Assembly: GCF_000308855.1 (NCBI RefSeq)
Contig: NZ_BAGM01000083.1
Coordinates: 1 to 64,000 of the forward strand
Reading direction: 5' to 3'
DNA: 64,000 nt
DNA from: Nocardia veterana NBRC 100344
Lineage (GTDB): Bacteria; Actinomycetota; Actinomycetes; Mycobacteriales; Mycobacteriaceae
How positions within the stretch are numbered: the first letter of the stretch is position 1; every line of letters starts with the position of its first letter. The notes beneath the pieces are model-generated. The model worked only from the letters and a program-made list of their open reading frames with translations, was not told the origin of the DNA and searched no databases. Position numbers and translations under genes: made by a program. Below are positions 56,860-64,000 of the stretch, one piece after another.

Positions 56860-58530
56860 GTGGCGCCGTCAGCACAGCCGGATGTCATCGTCGTCGGAGC
56901 CGGACTGGCCGGGCTGGTCGCCACCTACGAGCTCACCCGCGCCGGTCGCCGCGTCCTGGTACTCGATCAGGAGAATCGCAACAATCTCGGCGGGCAGGCC
57001 TTCTGGTCGCTGGGCGGGTTGTTCTTCGTCGACAGCCCGGAACAGCGCCGCCTCGGCATCAAAGACTCCTTCGCCCTGGCCTGGCAGGACTGGGAGGGCT
57101 CGGCCGGCTTCGACCGGGAGGACGAGGATCACTGGGCACGACAGTGGGCCCGCGCCTACGTCGAGTTCGCCGCCGGCGAGAAGCGTCGCTACCTGCACGA
57201 TCTCGGCCTGCGCGTCACTCCCCTGGTCGGCTGGGCCGAGCGCGGCGGCGCCACCGCGGACGGGCACGGCAACTCGGTGCCTCGCTTCCACCTCACCTGG
57301 GGCACCGGGCCGGAGGTGTTGCGGGTCTTCCTCGAACCCGTTCTGGACGCGGAGAAACGGGGCCTGGTCGATTTCGCGTTCCGGCACCGCGTCGACGAGT
57401 TGATCGTCGACAACGATGCGGTGGTGGGTGTGCGCGGCAGCGTGCTGGAGCCGAGCGAGCTCGACCGTGGCGTGGCGTCTTCGCGAAACACGGTGGGCGA
57501 GTTCGAGTTCCGCGCGCCCGCCGTCCTGGTCTCCTCGGGCGGCATCGGCCACAACCACGAGCTGATCCGTCGGAACTGGCCGACCGAACGCCTCGGTCCC
57601 TGCCCGCAGACGATGATCTCCGGCGTTCCCGCCCACGTCGACGGGCGCATGCTCGCGATCACCGAAGCCGCCGGCGGCCGAATCGTGAATCGGGACCGGA
57701 TGTGGCACTACACCGAGGGCATTCACAATTGGGATCCGATCTGGCCCGACCATGCCATCCGGATCATCCCCGGGCCCTCGTCGCTGTGGTTCGACGCCCA
57801 GGGAAAGCGTTTGCCCGCACCATGTTTCCCGGGCTTCGACACCAACGCCACGATGAAGGCGATCCTCGCCACCGGTTACGACTACTCGTGGTTCGTCCTG
57901 ACCCAGTCGATCATCGAGAAGGAATTCGCCCTCTCCGGATCCGAACAGAATCCCGACATCACCGGTAAGGACCTCAAACTCACCCTCAAGAGCCGCGCCG
58001 CCAAGGGCGCGCCCGGACCGGTCGAGGCGTTCAAACGACACGGCGTCGATTTCGTCGTCGCCGATACGCTGCCGGAGCTGGTCCGCGGGATGAACGACAT
58101 CGCTCGCGGCCCCCAACTGGAGCTCGCCGATCTCGAGCGCCAGATCATCGCCCGCGACCGCGAACTGGACAACAAGTACAGCAAGGATGCCCAGCTGATG
58201 GCCGTCGCCAATGCCCGCCGATCGCTGGGCGACAAGCTGGGCCGGGTCGCGGCGCCGCACCGTATCCTCGACCCCGCGCACGGGCCGTTGATCGCCGTGC
58301 GACTGAACATCCTGACCCGGAAGACCTTGGGCGGCCTGCAGACCAATCTGGACGCGCAGGTCGTGCGAGAGGACGGCACACCGTTCCCGGGTCTGTACGC
58401 GGCCGGCGAGGTGGCCGGTTTCGGTGGCGGCGGCGTCCACGGCTACAACGCGCTCGAGGGCACCTTCCTCGGCGGCTGTATCTTCTCCGGCCGGGTCGCG
58501 GGCCGGGCGATGGCGCGGCTGCCGCGCTGA
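56860..58530 (+). CDS. FAD-binding dehydrogenase (KstD/fumarate reductase superfamily)
   Basis: Flavoprotein of 556 residues. VIVVGAGLAGLVATYELTRAG (in pieces, about 9-29) binds FAD; NNLGGQAFWSLGG and SSGGIGHNHELI belong to the flavin domain. The C-terminus AAGEVAGFGGGGVHGYNALE is typical of the FAD-binding dehydrogenase group that includes M. tuberculosis Rv0785, rather than of true 3-ketosteroid-delta1-dehydrogenases, which end in a GPGTPLGAGLTFG-type motif. GTG 56860 is preferred (GGAGGAG five bases upstream). The KstR-type box suggests a role in sterol metabolism. Confidence 0.87.
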   Translation: MAPSAQPDVIVVGAGLAGLVATYELTRAGRRVLVLDQENRNNLGGQAFWSLGGLFFVDSPEQRRLGIKDSFALAWQDWEGSAGFDREDEDHWARQWARAYVEFAAGEKRRYLHDLGLRVTPLVGWAERGGATADGHGNSVPRFHLTWGTGPEVLRVFLEPVLDAEKRGLVDFAFRHRVDELIVDNDAVVGVRGSVLEPSELDRGVASSRNTVGEFEFRAPAVLVSSGGIGHNHELIRRNWPTERLGPCPQTMISGVPAHVDGRMLAITEAAGGRIVNRDRMWHYTEGIHNWDPIWPDHAIRIIPGPSSLWFDAQGKRLPAPCFPGFDTNATMKAILATGYDYSWFVLTQSIIEKEFALSGSEQNPDITGKDLKLTLKSRAAKGAPGPVEAFKRHGVDFVVADTLPELVRGMNDIARGPQLELADLERQIIARDRELDNKYSKDAQLMAVANARRSLGDKLGRVAAPHRILDPAHGPLIAVRLNILTRKTLGGLQTNLDAQVVREDGTPFPGLYAAGEVAGFGGGGVHGYNALEGTFLGGCIFSGRVAGRAMARLPR

Positions 58531-59079
58531 TCAGCGCGGTTCGAGGCTCTTGGCACCCACCGCCCGGATCAGGCTGAAGATCGGCAATCCGATCACGAGA
58601 TGTTCGATCGCCGTGGAGGCGCCCACCCACAGGTCGCTCGACAGGGTCAGCGGGATGATCACCGACGCGGCGATGAGGATTCCGACGATCCAGGCGAAGA
58701 ACATATCCGGCGACGGTGTGCCCAGATGCAGGACGTACCACAGCACGCCGGCCAGGAGGGCGCAGAAGAAGGCCACGACGGCGAACCAGTACCCCTGCTC
58801 GGCCATCGGGTTCCACACGCCGAACTTGCCGCTCTCGGTGGCGCGGGTGGCGATGACGTCGATGATCCACGCGCACAGCCAGGCCGCGAGAGCGGTGACG
58901 ACCGCCGTGGCGAGTACGCCTCCGGCGAACATGCCGAGATTCACCTCGGGCTGCCGCTGCTGCGCCGGCTGCCCCGGCGATCGATAGGACTGCTGGTAGC
59001 CGGGATCCTGATAGCCACCCGGCTGATAACCGCTCTCGTACCGCGCGGTGTGCTGCTCGCGCGGGTCCTGTGGATACAC
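58531..59079 (-). CDS. DUF6069-like membrane protein
   Basis: A 182-residue protein with a Gln/Tyr/Pro/Gly-rich cytoplasmic N-terminus (about 1-45) and four membrane segments: MFAGGVLATAVVTALAAWLC, GYWFAVVAFFCALLAGVLWY, FFAWIVGILIAASVIIPLTL and the AIEHLVIGLPIFSLIRAVG segment. This is the layout of DUF6069 proteins, frequent in Nocardia and Streptomyces, function unknown. GTG 59079 follows GGAGGT with eight-base spacing. Its stop directly abuts the convergent FAD dehydrogenase stop. Confidence 0.78.
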   Translation of the reverse strand: MYPQDPREQHTARYESGYQPGGYQDPGYQQSYRSPGQPAQQRQPEVNLGMFAGGVLATAVVTALAAWLCAWIIDVIATRATESGKFGVWNPMAEQGYWFAVVAFFCALLAGVLWYVLHLGTPSPDMFFAWIVGILIAASVIIPLTLSSDLWVGASTAIEHLVIGLPIFSLIRAVGAKSLEPR

Positions 59080-59212
59080 CGCCGATCACCTCCGTCGTGA
59101 ATGTGTCTGCCGAGTCTAGGGCCGCACCGCGGCCGGCGACGCCCGAACGACACGCGGCAGGCCGGGGCCCGGGCCGGCGAAACGCCCCGGACCGACGCCG
59201 GTCATCGGCGAA

Positions 59213-59932
59213 TCACGCAGGTGCCAAACGCCTTTCGTATTCAGCGGCCAGATCGCGCAGGGCGGCCGCCCCGTCGCCGGCGAAACTCGAGCCGTGCATG
59301 ACCGCCAGCGTGGCGGGCCGGAGATCGGCCAGTCGATGCAGCGCCGCCGGCACGGCCGGACCGAGCGAGGTGGCGTGGAAGACGTCTTCGGCAAAGGCGG
59401 CGGGTCCGACGACGTCGGATTCGGTGAGGGCCGGCCCGTCCCCGACCTGAGTCATCAGGTCACCGCAGAACAACACCCCGGTGGTCTCGTCGTAGAGCAC
59501 CCGCGCCTCCCAGTTGTGTGGAGCATGGGGCGTGTCGAGATGCCGGATGCGGTGCTCGCCCAATTCGAGGACCTCACCGTCGGCCAGGGGCCGCGGAGGG
59601 CGGTCGGCCAGATCGTTGATCGACACCTCGCACCCCAGCGCCCCGTGGGCCACCTGGGCATGCGGCGCCGCGGCGAGGAACAGGTTCATCGCGCCGCATT
59701 CGTCGGCCTCGACGTGGCCGAAGGTGATCCAGCGCAGCCTCTGCACCGGGACGATGGCGCCGATCTGTTCGCTGACCAGCGGATACAACGCCCGCATACC
59801 GCAATGGAACAGCAGTGGTTCGTCATCGACCACGAGGAACTGGTTGATGGTGAACCCGGTCGGGCCGACCTCCGGCATGAAGGTGGATATCCGGTAGATG
59901 TGGTCGGCGATTTCGTCGGTACGGCTCTGCAT
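59213..59932 (-). CDS. Beta-lactamase-fold protein with diiron-type motif
   Basis: A 239-residue metallo-beta-lactamase-fold protein. The metal motif is GHVEADECGA (H-x-E-x-D) rather than HxHxDH, the pattern of flavodiiron/ODP proteins that bind two irons and react with O2 or NO. A further His (about 136), CGDL Asp (about 176) and VMHGSSF His complete the ligand set. No flavodoxin domain is fused. ATG 59932 follows GGGAG with six-base spacing, and the family sequence (IADHIYRIS) begins near it. Confidence 0.85.
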   Translation of the reverse strand: MQSRTDEIADHIYRISTFMPEVGPTGFTINQFLVVDDEPLLFHCGMRALYPLVSEQIGAIVPVQRLRWITFGHVEADECGAMNLFLAAAPHAQVAHGALGCEVSINDLADRPPRPLADGEVLELGEHRIRHLDTPHAPHNWEARVLYDETTGVLFCGDLMTQVGDGPALTESDVVGPAAFAEDVFHATSLGPAVPAALHRLADLRPATLAVMHGSSFAGDGAAALRDLAAEYERRLAPA

Positions 59933-60072
59933 GTTCGGCTCCCATCCGGGCCCGGACGTCGGCAGCCGTTCGAACGCGGCGCGGACCCGTGTCCACAAGT
60001 TCGACCCCGTTCCACTGATGTTATCCAGATCACACCAATGGGTCGATACCCACGATCCGATCCGACCGAGAC

Positions 60073-60104
60073 GGGCGGGACGCGGCCGTTCCCGCGTCCC
60101 GCCC
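60073..60104. terminator. 13-bp-arm hairpin
   Basis: GGGCGGGACGCGG (60073-60085) pairs perfectly with 60092-60104 around a six-base loop. It lies 20 bases past the stop of the minus-strand gene ending at 60124 and upstream of the diiron-type gene. Confidence 0.7.
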
Positions 60105-60123
60105 GGGGCCACCGGCGCGATCC

Positions 60124-60462
60124 CTACTCGGCCGCGGCGGGCTCCGGCGGCGACGCCTCGGGTTCACGTCCAGCCGCCGACGAACTGCCGGTATCCGGCG
60201 CGAGGCCCGGCTCCGCGCCCGCGCCCAGCGCCGCGAGTTCCGCGCTCACCCGGCGGTCGTGTTCGGCGGCGTCGGCGGCTGCTCGCTTCGGACTCCACCG
60301 TCCGGCCATCAGGAACACAAACGGCAGGAACAACACCTGGGCGATCAGGCAGATCCACCACCACTGCCGCCACTGCACCGGCGAATCGGCGGCGGCCTGT
60401 CTCACCTGCGGGTCGATGGTTGCGGAGCATTCACCCGACCGCGAGCGGGGTTCCGGCGCCAC
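60124..60462 (-). CDS. Small single-pass membrane protein, unknown
   Basis: Likely 112 residues from GTG 60462. It has a short polar N-terminus, QVRQAAADSPVQWRQWWWIC, one membrane segment (LIAQVLFLPFVFLMAG) and an acidic, Ala/Glu/Pro-rich cytoplasmic tail. QWRQWWW before the membrane segment and RWSPKRAAADAAEHDRRV after it look conserved, but I cannot name the family. The start is uncertain: the frame is open upstream, where it overlaps the divergent ABC gene. Confidence 0.55.
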   Translation of the reverse strand: MAPEPRSRSGECSATIDPQVRQAAADSPVQWRQWWWICLIAQVLFLPFVFLMAGRWSPKRAAADAAEHDRRVSAELAALGAGAEPGLAPDTGSSSAAGREPEASPPEPAAAE

Positions 60463-60495
60463 CCCTTCACCTATCAGCTTGTCTGAGGAGTTTGC

Positions 60496-60508
60496 TACCG
60501 TTGACCGC
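60496..60508 (+). promoter_or_regulatory. Leaderless -10 of the ABC ATPase
   Basis: TACCGT at 60496-60501 is followed by seven bases and then ATG 60509. Fits a leaderless transcript; no ribosome binding site is visible. Confidence 0.45.
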
Positions 60509-61312
60509 ATGGTCGACTCCCCCATCCTCCAGGTGGACGCCGTAGATTTCGTGCGCAACCGCACCCCGATCCTCGCCGACGTCTCGCTGACGGTCCGCGC
60601 GGGCGAACACTGGGCACTGCTCGGGCCCAACGGCGCCGGCAAAACCACCCTGCTGAAAATGCTGGGCGCCTTCGAACATCCCACGCACGGCAGTGTGCAC
60701 GTACTCGGCCACCGGCTCGGGCGCGTCGACATGCGCGAACTGCGGACGCTCATCGGCCATGTCGACCCGCGACACAACCCGCCGTATCCGCTCACCGCCC
60801 ACGAGGTGGTGCTGACCGGACTCACCAACACCGCCGATATCAAGCAGCGCTGGTCGCCCACCCCGGAACAGGATGCCGAGGCCGACCGGCTCATCGAACT
60901 CATGGGCCTCACCCACCGCCGCGAGGCTCGCTGGCCCACCCTCTCCCAGGGGGAACGCGGCCGCGCTCTCATCGCCCGCGCGCTCATCGCGGAACCGCGT
61001 CTGCTCCTGCTCGACGAACCCTCGACGGGGCTGGACGTGGGCGGGCGCGAGCAGCTCATCGAGCGGATCGACCTGTTGCAGGCGACCCATCCGGAGCTGG
61101 CGTCGGTTTTGGTCACCCATCATCTGGAGGAGCTGCCGCCGGCCACCACCCATGTGCTGCTCCTGCGGGCCGGTCGCTGCGTCGCGAGCGGGCCGGTGGA
61201 CCAGGTGCTCACCAGCGCCAACATCAGCACCTGCTTCGACCACCCGATCCGGCTGACCCGGACCGACGACGGCCGGTGGCATGTGCGGACCGAACGCAGC
61301 GTGCGCGCCTGA
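60509..61312 (+). CDS. Stand-alone ABC ATPase
   Basis: A 267-residue ABC-type ATPase: Walker A GPNGAGKTTLLK (about 38), Q-loop LIGHVDPRH, signature LSQGERGRALIARAL (about 150) and Walker B LLLLDEPSTGLDVGG. The order, LTAHEVVLTGLT and THHLEELPPATTHVLLLRAG resemble ModF/YlmA-type ATPases, often without a permease partner. No permease gene is adjacent, so it may act in regulation or repair rather than transport. ATG 60509 is the family start. Confidence 0.88.
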   Translation: MVDSPILQVDAVDFVRNRTPILADVSLTVRAGEHWALLGPNGAGKTTLLKMLGAFEHPTHGSVHVLGHRLGRVDMRELRTLIGHVDPRHNPPYPLTAHEVVLTGLTNTADIKQRWSPTPEQDAEADRLIELMGLTHRREARWPTLSQGERGRALIARALIAEPRLLLLDEPSTGLDVGGREQLIERIDLLQATHPELASVLVTHHLEELPPATTHVLLLRAGRCVASGPVDQVLTSANISTCFDHPIRLTRTDDGRWHVRTERSVRA

Positions 61313-61329
61313 TCCCAGCGACAGACACC

Positions 61330-61350
61330 AATCTTTCCGTTGACAAGATT
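61330..61350. promoter_or_regulatory. Inverted repeat overlapping a consensus -35
   Basis: AATCTT (61330-61335) and AAGATT (61345-61350) are inverted copies with a nine-base centre. The right half overlaps a perfect -35 TTGACA (61340-61345). GATGTT (61363-61368) is 17 bases later and could be the -10. This is the arrangement of a repressible promoter for the gene at 61412. Confidence 0.5.
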
Positions 61351-61411
61351 AGTGCGGCATGCGATGTTCGACAGGCGCCACGCTCTACTCGCCTCGTCGA
61401 AAGCTCTCGCC

Positions 61412-61825
61412 ATGCCCACCTTGCCCTGGCTCACCATCGATCGGCCCGGTAACGACACCGTCCAGGTCATGGCCTCGCGGCTCGAGGTCCGATCGCTGTG
61501 GCACGTCCCCCGCTTCTTCGCGACCTCGATGGTGCTGTGGCGACAGGCTCGCCGCTCCCCCGGCGCCATCGGCATCACGCTGAAAGCCGACCTCACCCGC
61601 CGGACCTTCTGGACGCTGTCGGCGTGGGCCGACGCCGACGCGATCACCGCCTATGCGCGGACCGATCCGCACGCCTCCGCGATCGTGCGGGCCCGAGCCG
61701 TGATGCGCGAATCGACCTTCGTCTTCTGGTCCGCCCCCGCGGCCGAGCTGCCGATCGGCTGGCCCGAGGCGCAGCGCCGCATCGCCGCCGAGCGCGAGAA
61801 TCCCAGCCGCACAGCGGCCTCGTGA
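61412..61825 (+). CDS. DUF3291/monooxygenase-like small protein
   Basis: A 137-residue protein with no signal peptide. The arrangement of VQVMASRLEVRSLWHVPRFF, GITLKADLTRRTFWTLSAWA and ITAYARTDPHASAIVRARAV suggests a dimeric ferredoxin-like alpha-beta barrel as in antibiotic monooxygenase/DUF3291-type proteins. Family assignment is from memory of the pattern only. ATG 61412 is chosen because family-like sequence starts there; an in-frame ATG upstream (61364) overlaps the likely -10. It converges on the permease gene 16 bases away. Confidence 0.65.
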   Translation: MPTLPWLTIDRPGNDTVQVMASRLEVRSLWHVPRFFATSMVLWRQARRSPGAIGITLKADLTRRTFWTLSAWADADAITAYARTDPHASAIVRARAVMRESTFVFWSAPAAELPIGWPEAQRRIAAERENPSRTAAS

Positions 61826-61841
61826 GGCCAGATCGCGCAGA

Positions 61842-63317
61842 TCAGTCCTCGACGGGGACCGGCTGTGTCGGCCGCGCCGGTTGCCCGTCCGGCGGCTCGC
61901 GCAGCCGCGCCACCTCGAGCACCCGCGAGCGGGCCGCGAACCAGCCGACGATCAGGGCGGGTATCAACACCACGAGGCTCGCCACCGTCCAGGTGCCGAC
62001 CGGGCGGTCGAATGCCATCAGTACCAGCATCGCGGCGAGAAACACCAGCGTCGCGATGCCGGTGTAGGGCGCCCCGAACATCCGGAAGGCCGGACGCTCC
62101 ATCTCACCGCGCCGCCAACGCCGCCACAGGGCCAGCTGGCACAGCACGATGGTCGCCCACGAGGCCAGAATGCCCAGCGAGGCCACATTGAGCACGATCT
62201 CGAAGGCACGTGCCGGGACGATGTAGTTGAGCCAGATGCCGACCAGCGCGATCAGGCTGGTCAGCACGATGCCACCGTAGGGCACGCCGCGGCTGCTCAT
62301 CCGGGCCGTGAACGCCGGCGCGCTGCCGTTGACCGCCATCGAACGCAGGATCCGCCCGGTGGAGTACAGCCCGGCGTTGAGACTGGAGAAGGCCGCGGTC
62401 AACACGACGAGATTCATCACCGAACCGGCATGGGCCACACCCAGCTTGGTGAAGAACGTGACGAAGGGACTTTCGTCGGCGCGGTAGGCGGTATAAGGCA
62501 GCAGCAGGGCCAACAGGATCAGCGAGCCGACGTAGAACACCGCGATCCGCAGAATCACCGAATTGATCGCCCGCGGCATGATCTGCTGCGGATTCTCCGT
62601 CTCGCCCGCCGCCGTGCCGACCATCTCGACCGCCGCATAGGCGAACACCACCCCCGAGGCGACCGTCACCAGGGGCAACACGCCCGTGGGGAACCAGCCG
62701 CCGGCATGGCCGACCAAACCGAAACCCGTTGCCGCACCGTCGATCCGGAATCGGCCACCGAGGAATACGATGCCGATGATCAGGAACGACACCAGCGCCA
62801 CGACCTTGATCAGCGCCGCCCAGAACTCCAGTTCGCCGAACCATTTCACCGAGACCAGGTTCACCGCGAGCACCAGACACAGCGCGATCAGCGCCAGCAC
62901 CCACTGCGGGATCGCGCCGAAGGCGCCCCAGTAGTGCAGATAGGTCGCGATGGCGGTGGTATCGACGATGCCGGTCATCGACCAGTTCAGGAAGTATGCC
63001 CATCCGGCGACGAAGGCCGCCTTCTCCCCGTAGAACTCGCGAGCGTAGGAGACGAACGACCCCGAGGACGGCCGGTGCAACACCAGCTCCCCCAGGGCGC
63101 GCAGGATGAAGAAGACGAAGACACCACAGACCGCGTAGACCAGGAACAGCCCGGGCCCGGCATCGGCGAGCCGTCCACCGGCCCCCAGGAACAGGCCGGT
63201 GCCGATCGCGCCGCCGATCGCGATCATCTGCAGCTGCCGCGGCTTGAGGCTCTTGTGATAGCCGCTGTCCTCGGCGCTGAGGTGCGTCTGCGCTGGTATC
63301 TCGCTCATCTCGCTCAT
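61842..63317 (-). CDS. Amino acid permease (APC superfamily, AnsP/GabP type)
   Basis: Proton-coupled amino acid importer of 491 residues with 12 membrane segments. [20 protein letters not shown] (about 23-42) is the hallmark of the amino acid transporter family, followed by [26 protein letters not shown] and [15 protein letters not shown] in order. The pattern is close to asparagine and GABA/aromatic permeases. AAGGAA precedes ATG 63317, with the spacing rather long (about 11). The C-terminal 25 residues are Pro-rich. Confidence 0.92.
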   Translation of the reverse strand: MSEMSEIPAQTHLSAEDSGYHKSLKPRQLQMIAIGGAIGTGLFLGAGGRLADAGPGLFLVYAVCGVFVFFILRALGELVLHRPSSGSFVSYAREFYGEKAAFVAGWAYFLNWSMTGIVDTTAIATYLHYWGAFGAIPQWVLALIALCLVLAVNLVSVKWFGELEFWAALIKVVALVSFLIIGIVFLGGRFRIDGAATGFGLVGHAGGWFPTGVLPLVTVASGVVFAYAAVEMVGTAAGETENPQQIMPRAINSVILRIAVFYVGSLILLALLLPYTAYRADESPFVTFFTKLGVAHAGSVMNLVVLTAAFSSLNAGLYSTGRILRSMAVNGSAPAFTARMSSRGVPYGGIVLTSLIALVGIWLNYIVPARAFEIVLNVASLGILASWATIVLCQLALWRRWRRGEMERPAFRMFGAPYTGIATLVFLAAMLVLMAFDRPVGTWTVASLVVLIPALIVGWFAARSRVLEVARLREPPDGQPARPTQPVPVED

Positions 63318-63405
63318 CGGTCGGGGGTTTCCTTGGTCGAGGTCGGGGCGGCTCGACGTTACCCGGTGTGGGAACGAAGCCCGGCGCGGTGGGGCCGGTG
63401 CGGGT

Positions 63406-63417
63406 TAAAGTGCCCGC
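63406..63417 (+). promoter_or_regulatory. Leaderless -10 of ggt
   Basis: TAAAGT at 63406-63411 is followed by six bases and then ATG 63418. No ribosome binding site is present. Confidence 0.5.
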
Positions 63418-64000
63418 ATGAGGCGCACGCGAGCGATCTTGGCCGGCGCGAGCGCCGCCGTCCTGCTGAGCACGACGCTGCTCACCGGTTGCGCGTCCAA
63501 CACCTCCGAATCCGATCGCACCTGCGCCGACACTCCGAACGGCACCCCGGTCAGCGCCGCCGCGGCACCGACGGCGACCGCGACGAATCTGGCGACCAAC
63601 CCGGAAATCGCCACCGGTTATCGCAGCGATATGACGCCGGTGCGGACGCACAGCTTCGCGGTCTCCACCGCCAACCCGGTCGCCACCCGCGCCGCCTGCC
63701 GGGTACTCGCCGACGGCGGCACCGCCGCCAATGCACTGATCGCCGCCCAGACGGTGCTGGGCCTGGTGGAACCCCAGGCCTCCGGCATCGGTGGCGGAGC
63801 ATTCCTGCTCTACTACGACGCCGGTTCCCGCTCGATCGACGCGTACGACGGCCGGGAAATCGCCCCCGCCGCGGCGACCGAGAACTACCTGCGCTGGATC
63901 AGCGATACCGATCACGCGCCGCCGCAACCGAACACCCGGGCCAGTGGTCGTTCCATCGGCGTTCCCGGGGTCCTGCGCCTGCTCGAATCCGCCCATCACG
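63418..64000 (+). CDS. ggt: Gamma-glutamyltransferase lipoprotein, 5' part
   Basis: The gene runs off the right edge; about 194 codons are present without a stop. A lipoprotein signal peptide ends in LLTGC (Cys about 25). The large-subunit start follows: FAVSTANPVATRAACRVL, GGTAANALIAAQTVLGLVEP, QASGIGGGAFLLYYD and AYDGREIAPAA, all motifs of gamma-glutamyltransferase. The catalytic Thr and small subunit lie outside the window. It would act outside the membrane on glutathione-like or gamma-glutamyl peptides. Divergent from the permease. Confidence 0.9.
   Translation, partial: MRRTRAILAGASAAVLLSTTLLTGCASNTSESDRTCADTPNGTPVSAAAAPTATATNLATNPEIATGYRSDMTPVRTHSFAVSTANPVATRAACRVLADGGTAANALIAAQTVLGLVEPQASGIGGGAFLLYYDAGSRSIDAYDGREIAPAAATENYLRWISDTDHAPPQPNTRASGRSIGVPGVLRLLESAHH

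Noticed and set aside
60124..61116. A 330-codon minus-strand protein covering the ABC ATPase.
   Set aside because: Most of it is antisense to the conserved ATPase; only the part below about 60462 lies outside and shows membrane-protein features.

Overview
The window is high-GC, gene-dense actinobacterial chromosome, most likely from Nocardia or a close mycolic-acid-producing relative. The evidence is conserved gene order rather than one marker. Read left to right, the core genes follow the order I know from the Mycobacterium tuberculosis Rv1466-Rv1420 interval: sufT-U-S-C-D-B-R, mptB, a two-gene ABC transporter, ctaA, a quinone oxidoreductase, ctaB, tkt-tal-zwf-opcA-pgl, secG, tpiA-pgk-gap, and whiA-yvcK-rapZ-uvrC. 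A DUF4189 protein and a DUF574-type methyltransferase, both common in Nocardia, agree with this. No rRNA, tRNA, CRISPR array, phage or insertion sequence was seen.

Layout. 1-4.5 kb: ku (non-homologous end joining), an RDD membrane protein, an acyl-CoA dehydrogenase and a secreted DUF4189 protein. 4.6-11.1 kb: the complete SUF iron-sulfur assembly operon on the minus strand, led by its regulator sufR, with a SufR-type inverted repeat in the leader. 11.2-23.2 kb: mptB, an ABC exporter with a possible 26-codon bridging reading frame, heme A synthase ctaA, a zinc-ribbon protein, a methyltransferase remnant, a secreted PheC-like dehydratase, a quinone oxidoreductase, a TetR/flavin-monooxygenase pair, a NERD-like membrane protein and ctaB. 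ctaA and ctaB share an identical 12-bp promoter-proximal motif. 23.6-30.1 kb: the pentose phosphate operon. 30.1-35.1 kb: accessory tautomerase, epoxide hydrolase, SDR, flavin reductase, LysR and MFS genes. 35.1-44.5 kb: secG, then a TetR-OYE-SDR operon divergent from a luciferase-like monooxygenase/FMN reductase pair, a fused two-component E1 2-oxoacid dehydrogenase, a P450 and a methyltransferase. 44.7-53.4 kb: tpiA-pgk-gap, then whiA-yvcK-rapZ-uvrC. 53.5-64 kb: LysR/SBF-like transporter, YcaQ-like glycosylase, FAD dehydrogenase, DUF6069-like membrane protein, diiron-type beta-lactamase-fold protein, ABC ATPase, amino acid permease and the 5' part of a gamma-glutamyltransferase lipoprotein gene.

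How it fits together. The backbone holds housekeeping modules: Fe-S assembly, heme A for cytochrome oxidase, NADPH-producing pentose phosphate pathway, lower glycolysis, and division/envelope control through WhiA, YvcK and RapZ. Between them sit catabolic genes. Two KstR-type boxes (31537-31550 and 56805-56818) tie some of these to the sterol-degradation regulon. Several genes show a -10 hexamer six or seven bases before the start codon, the arrangement of leaderless transcripts. Strong GC-rich inverted repeats mark many operon ends.
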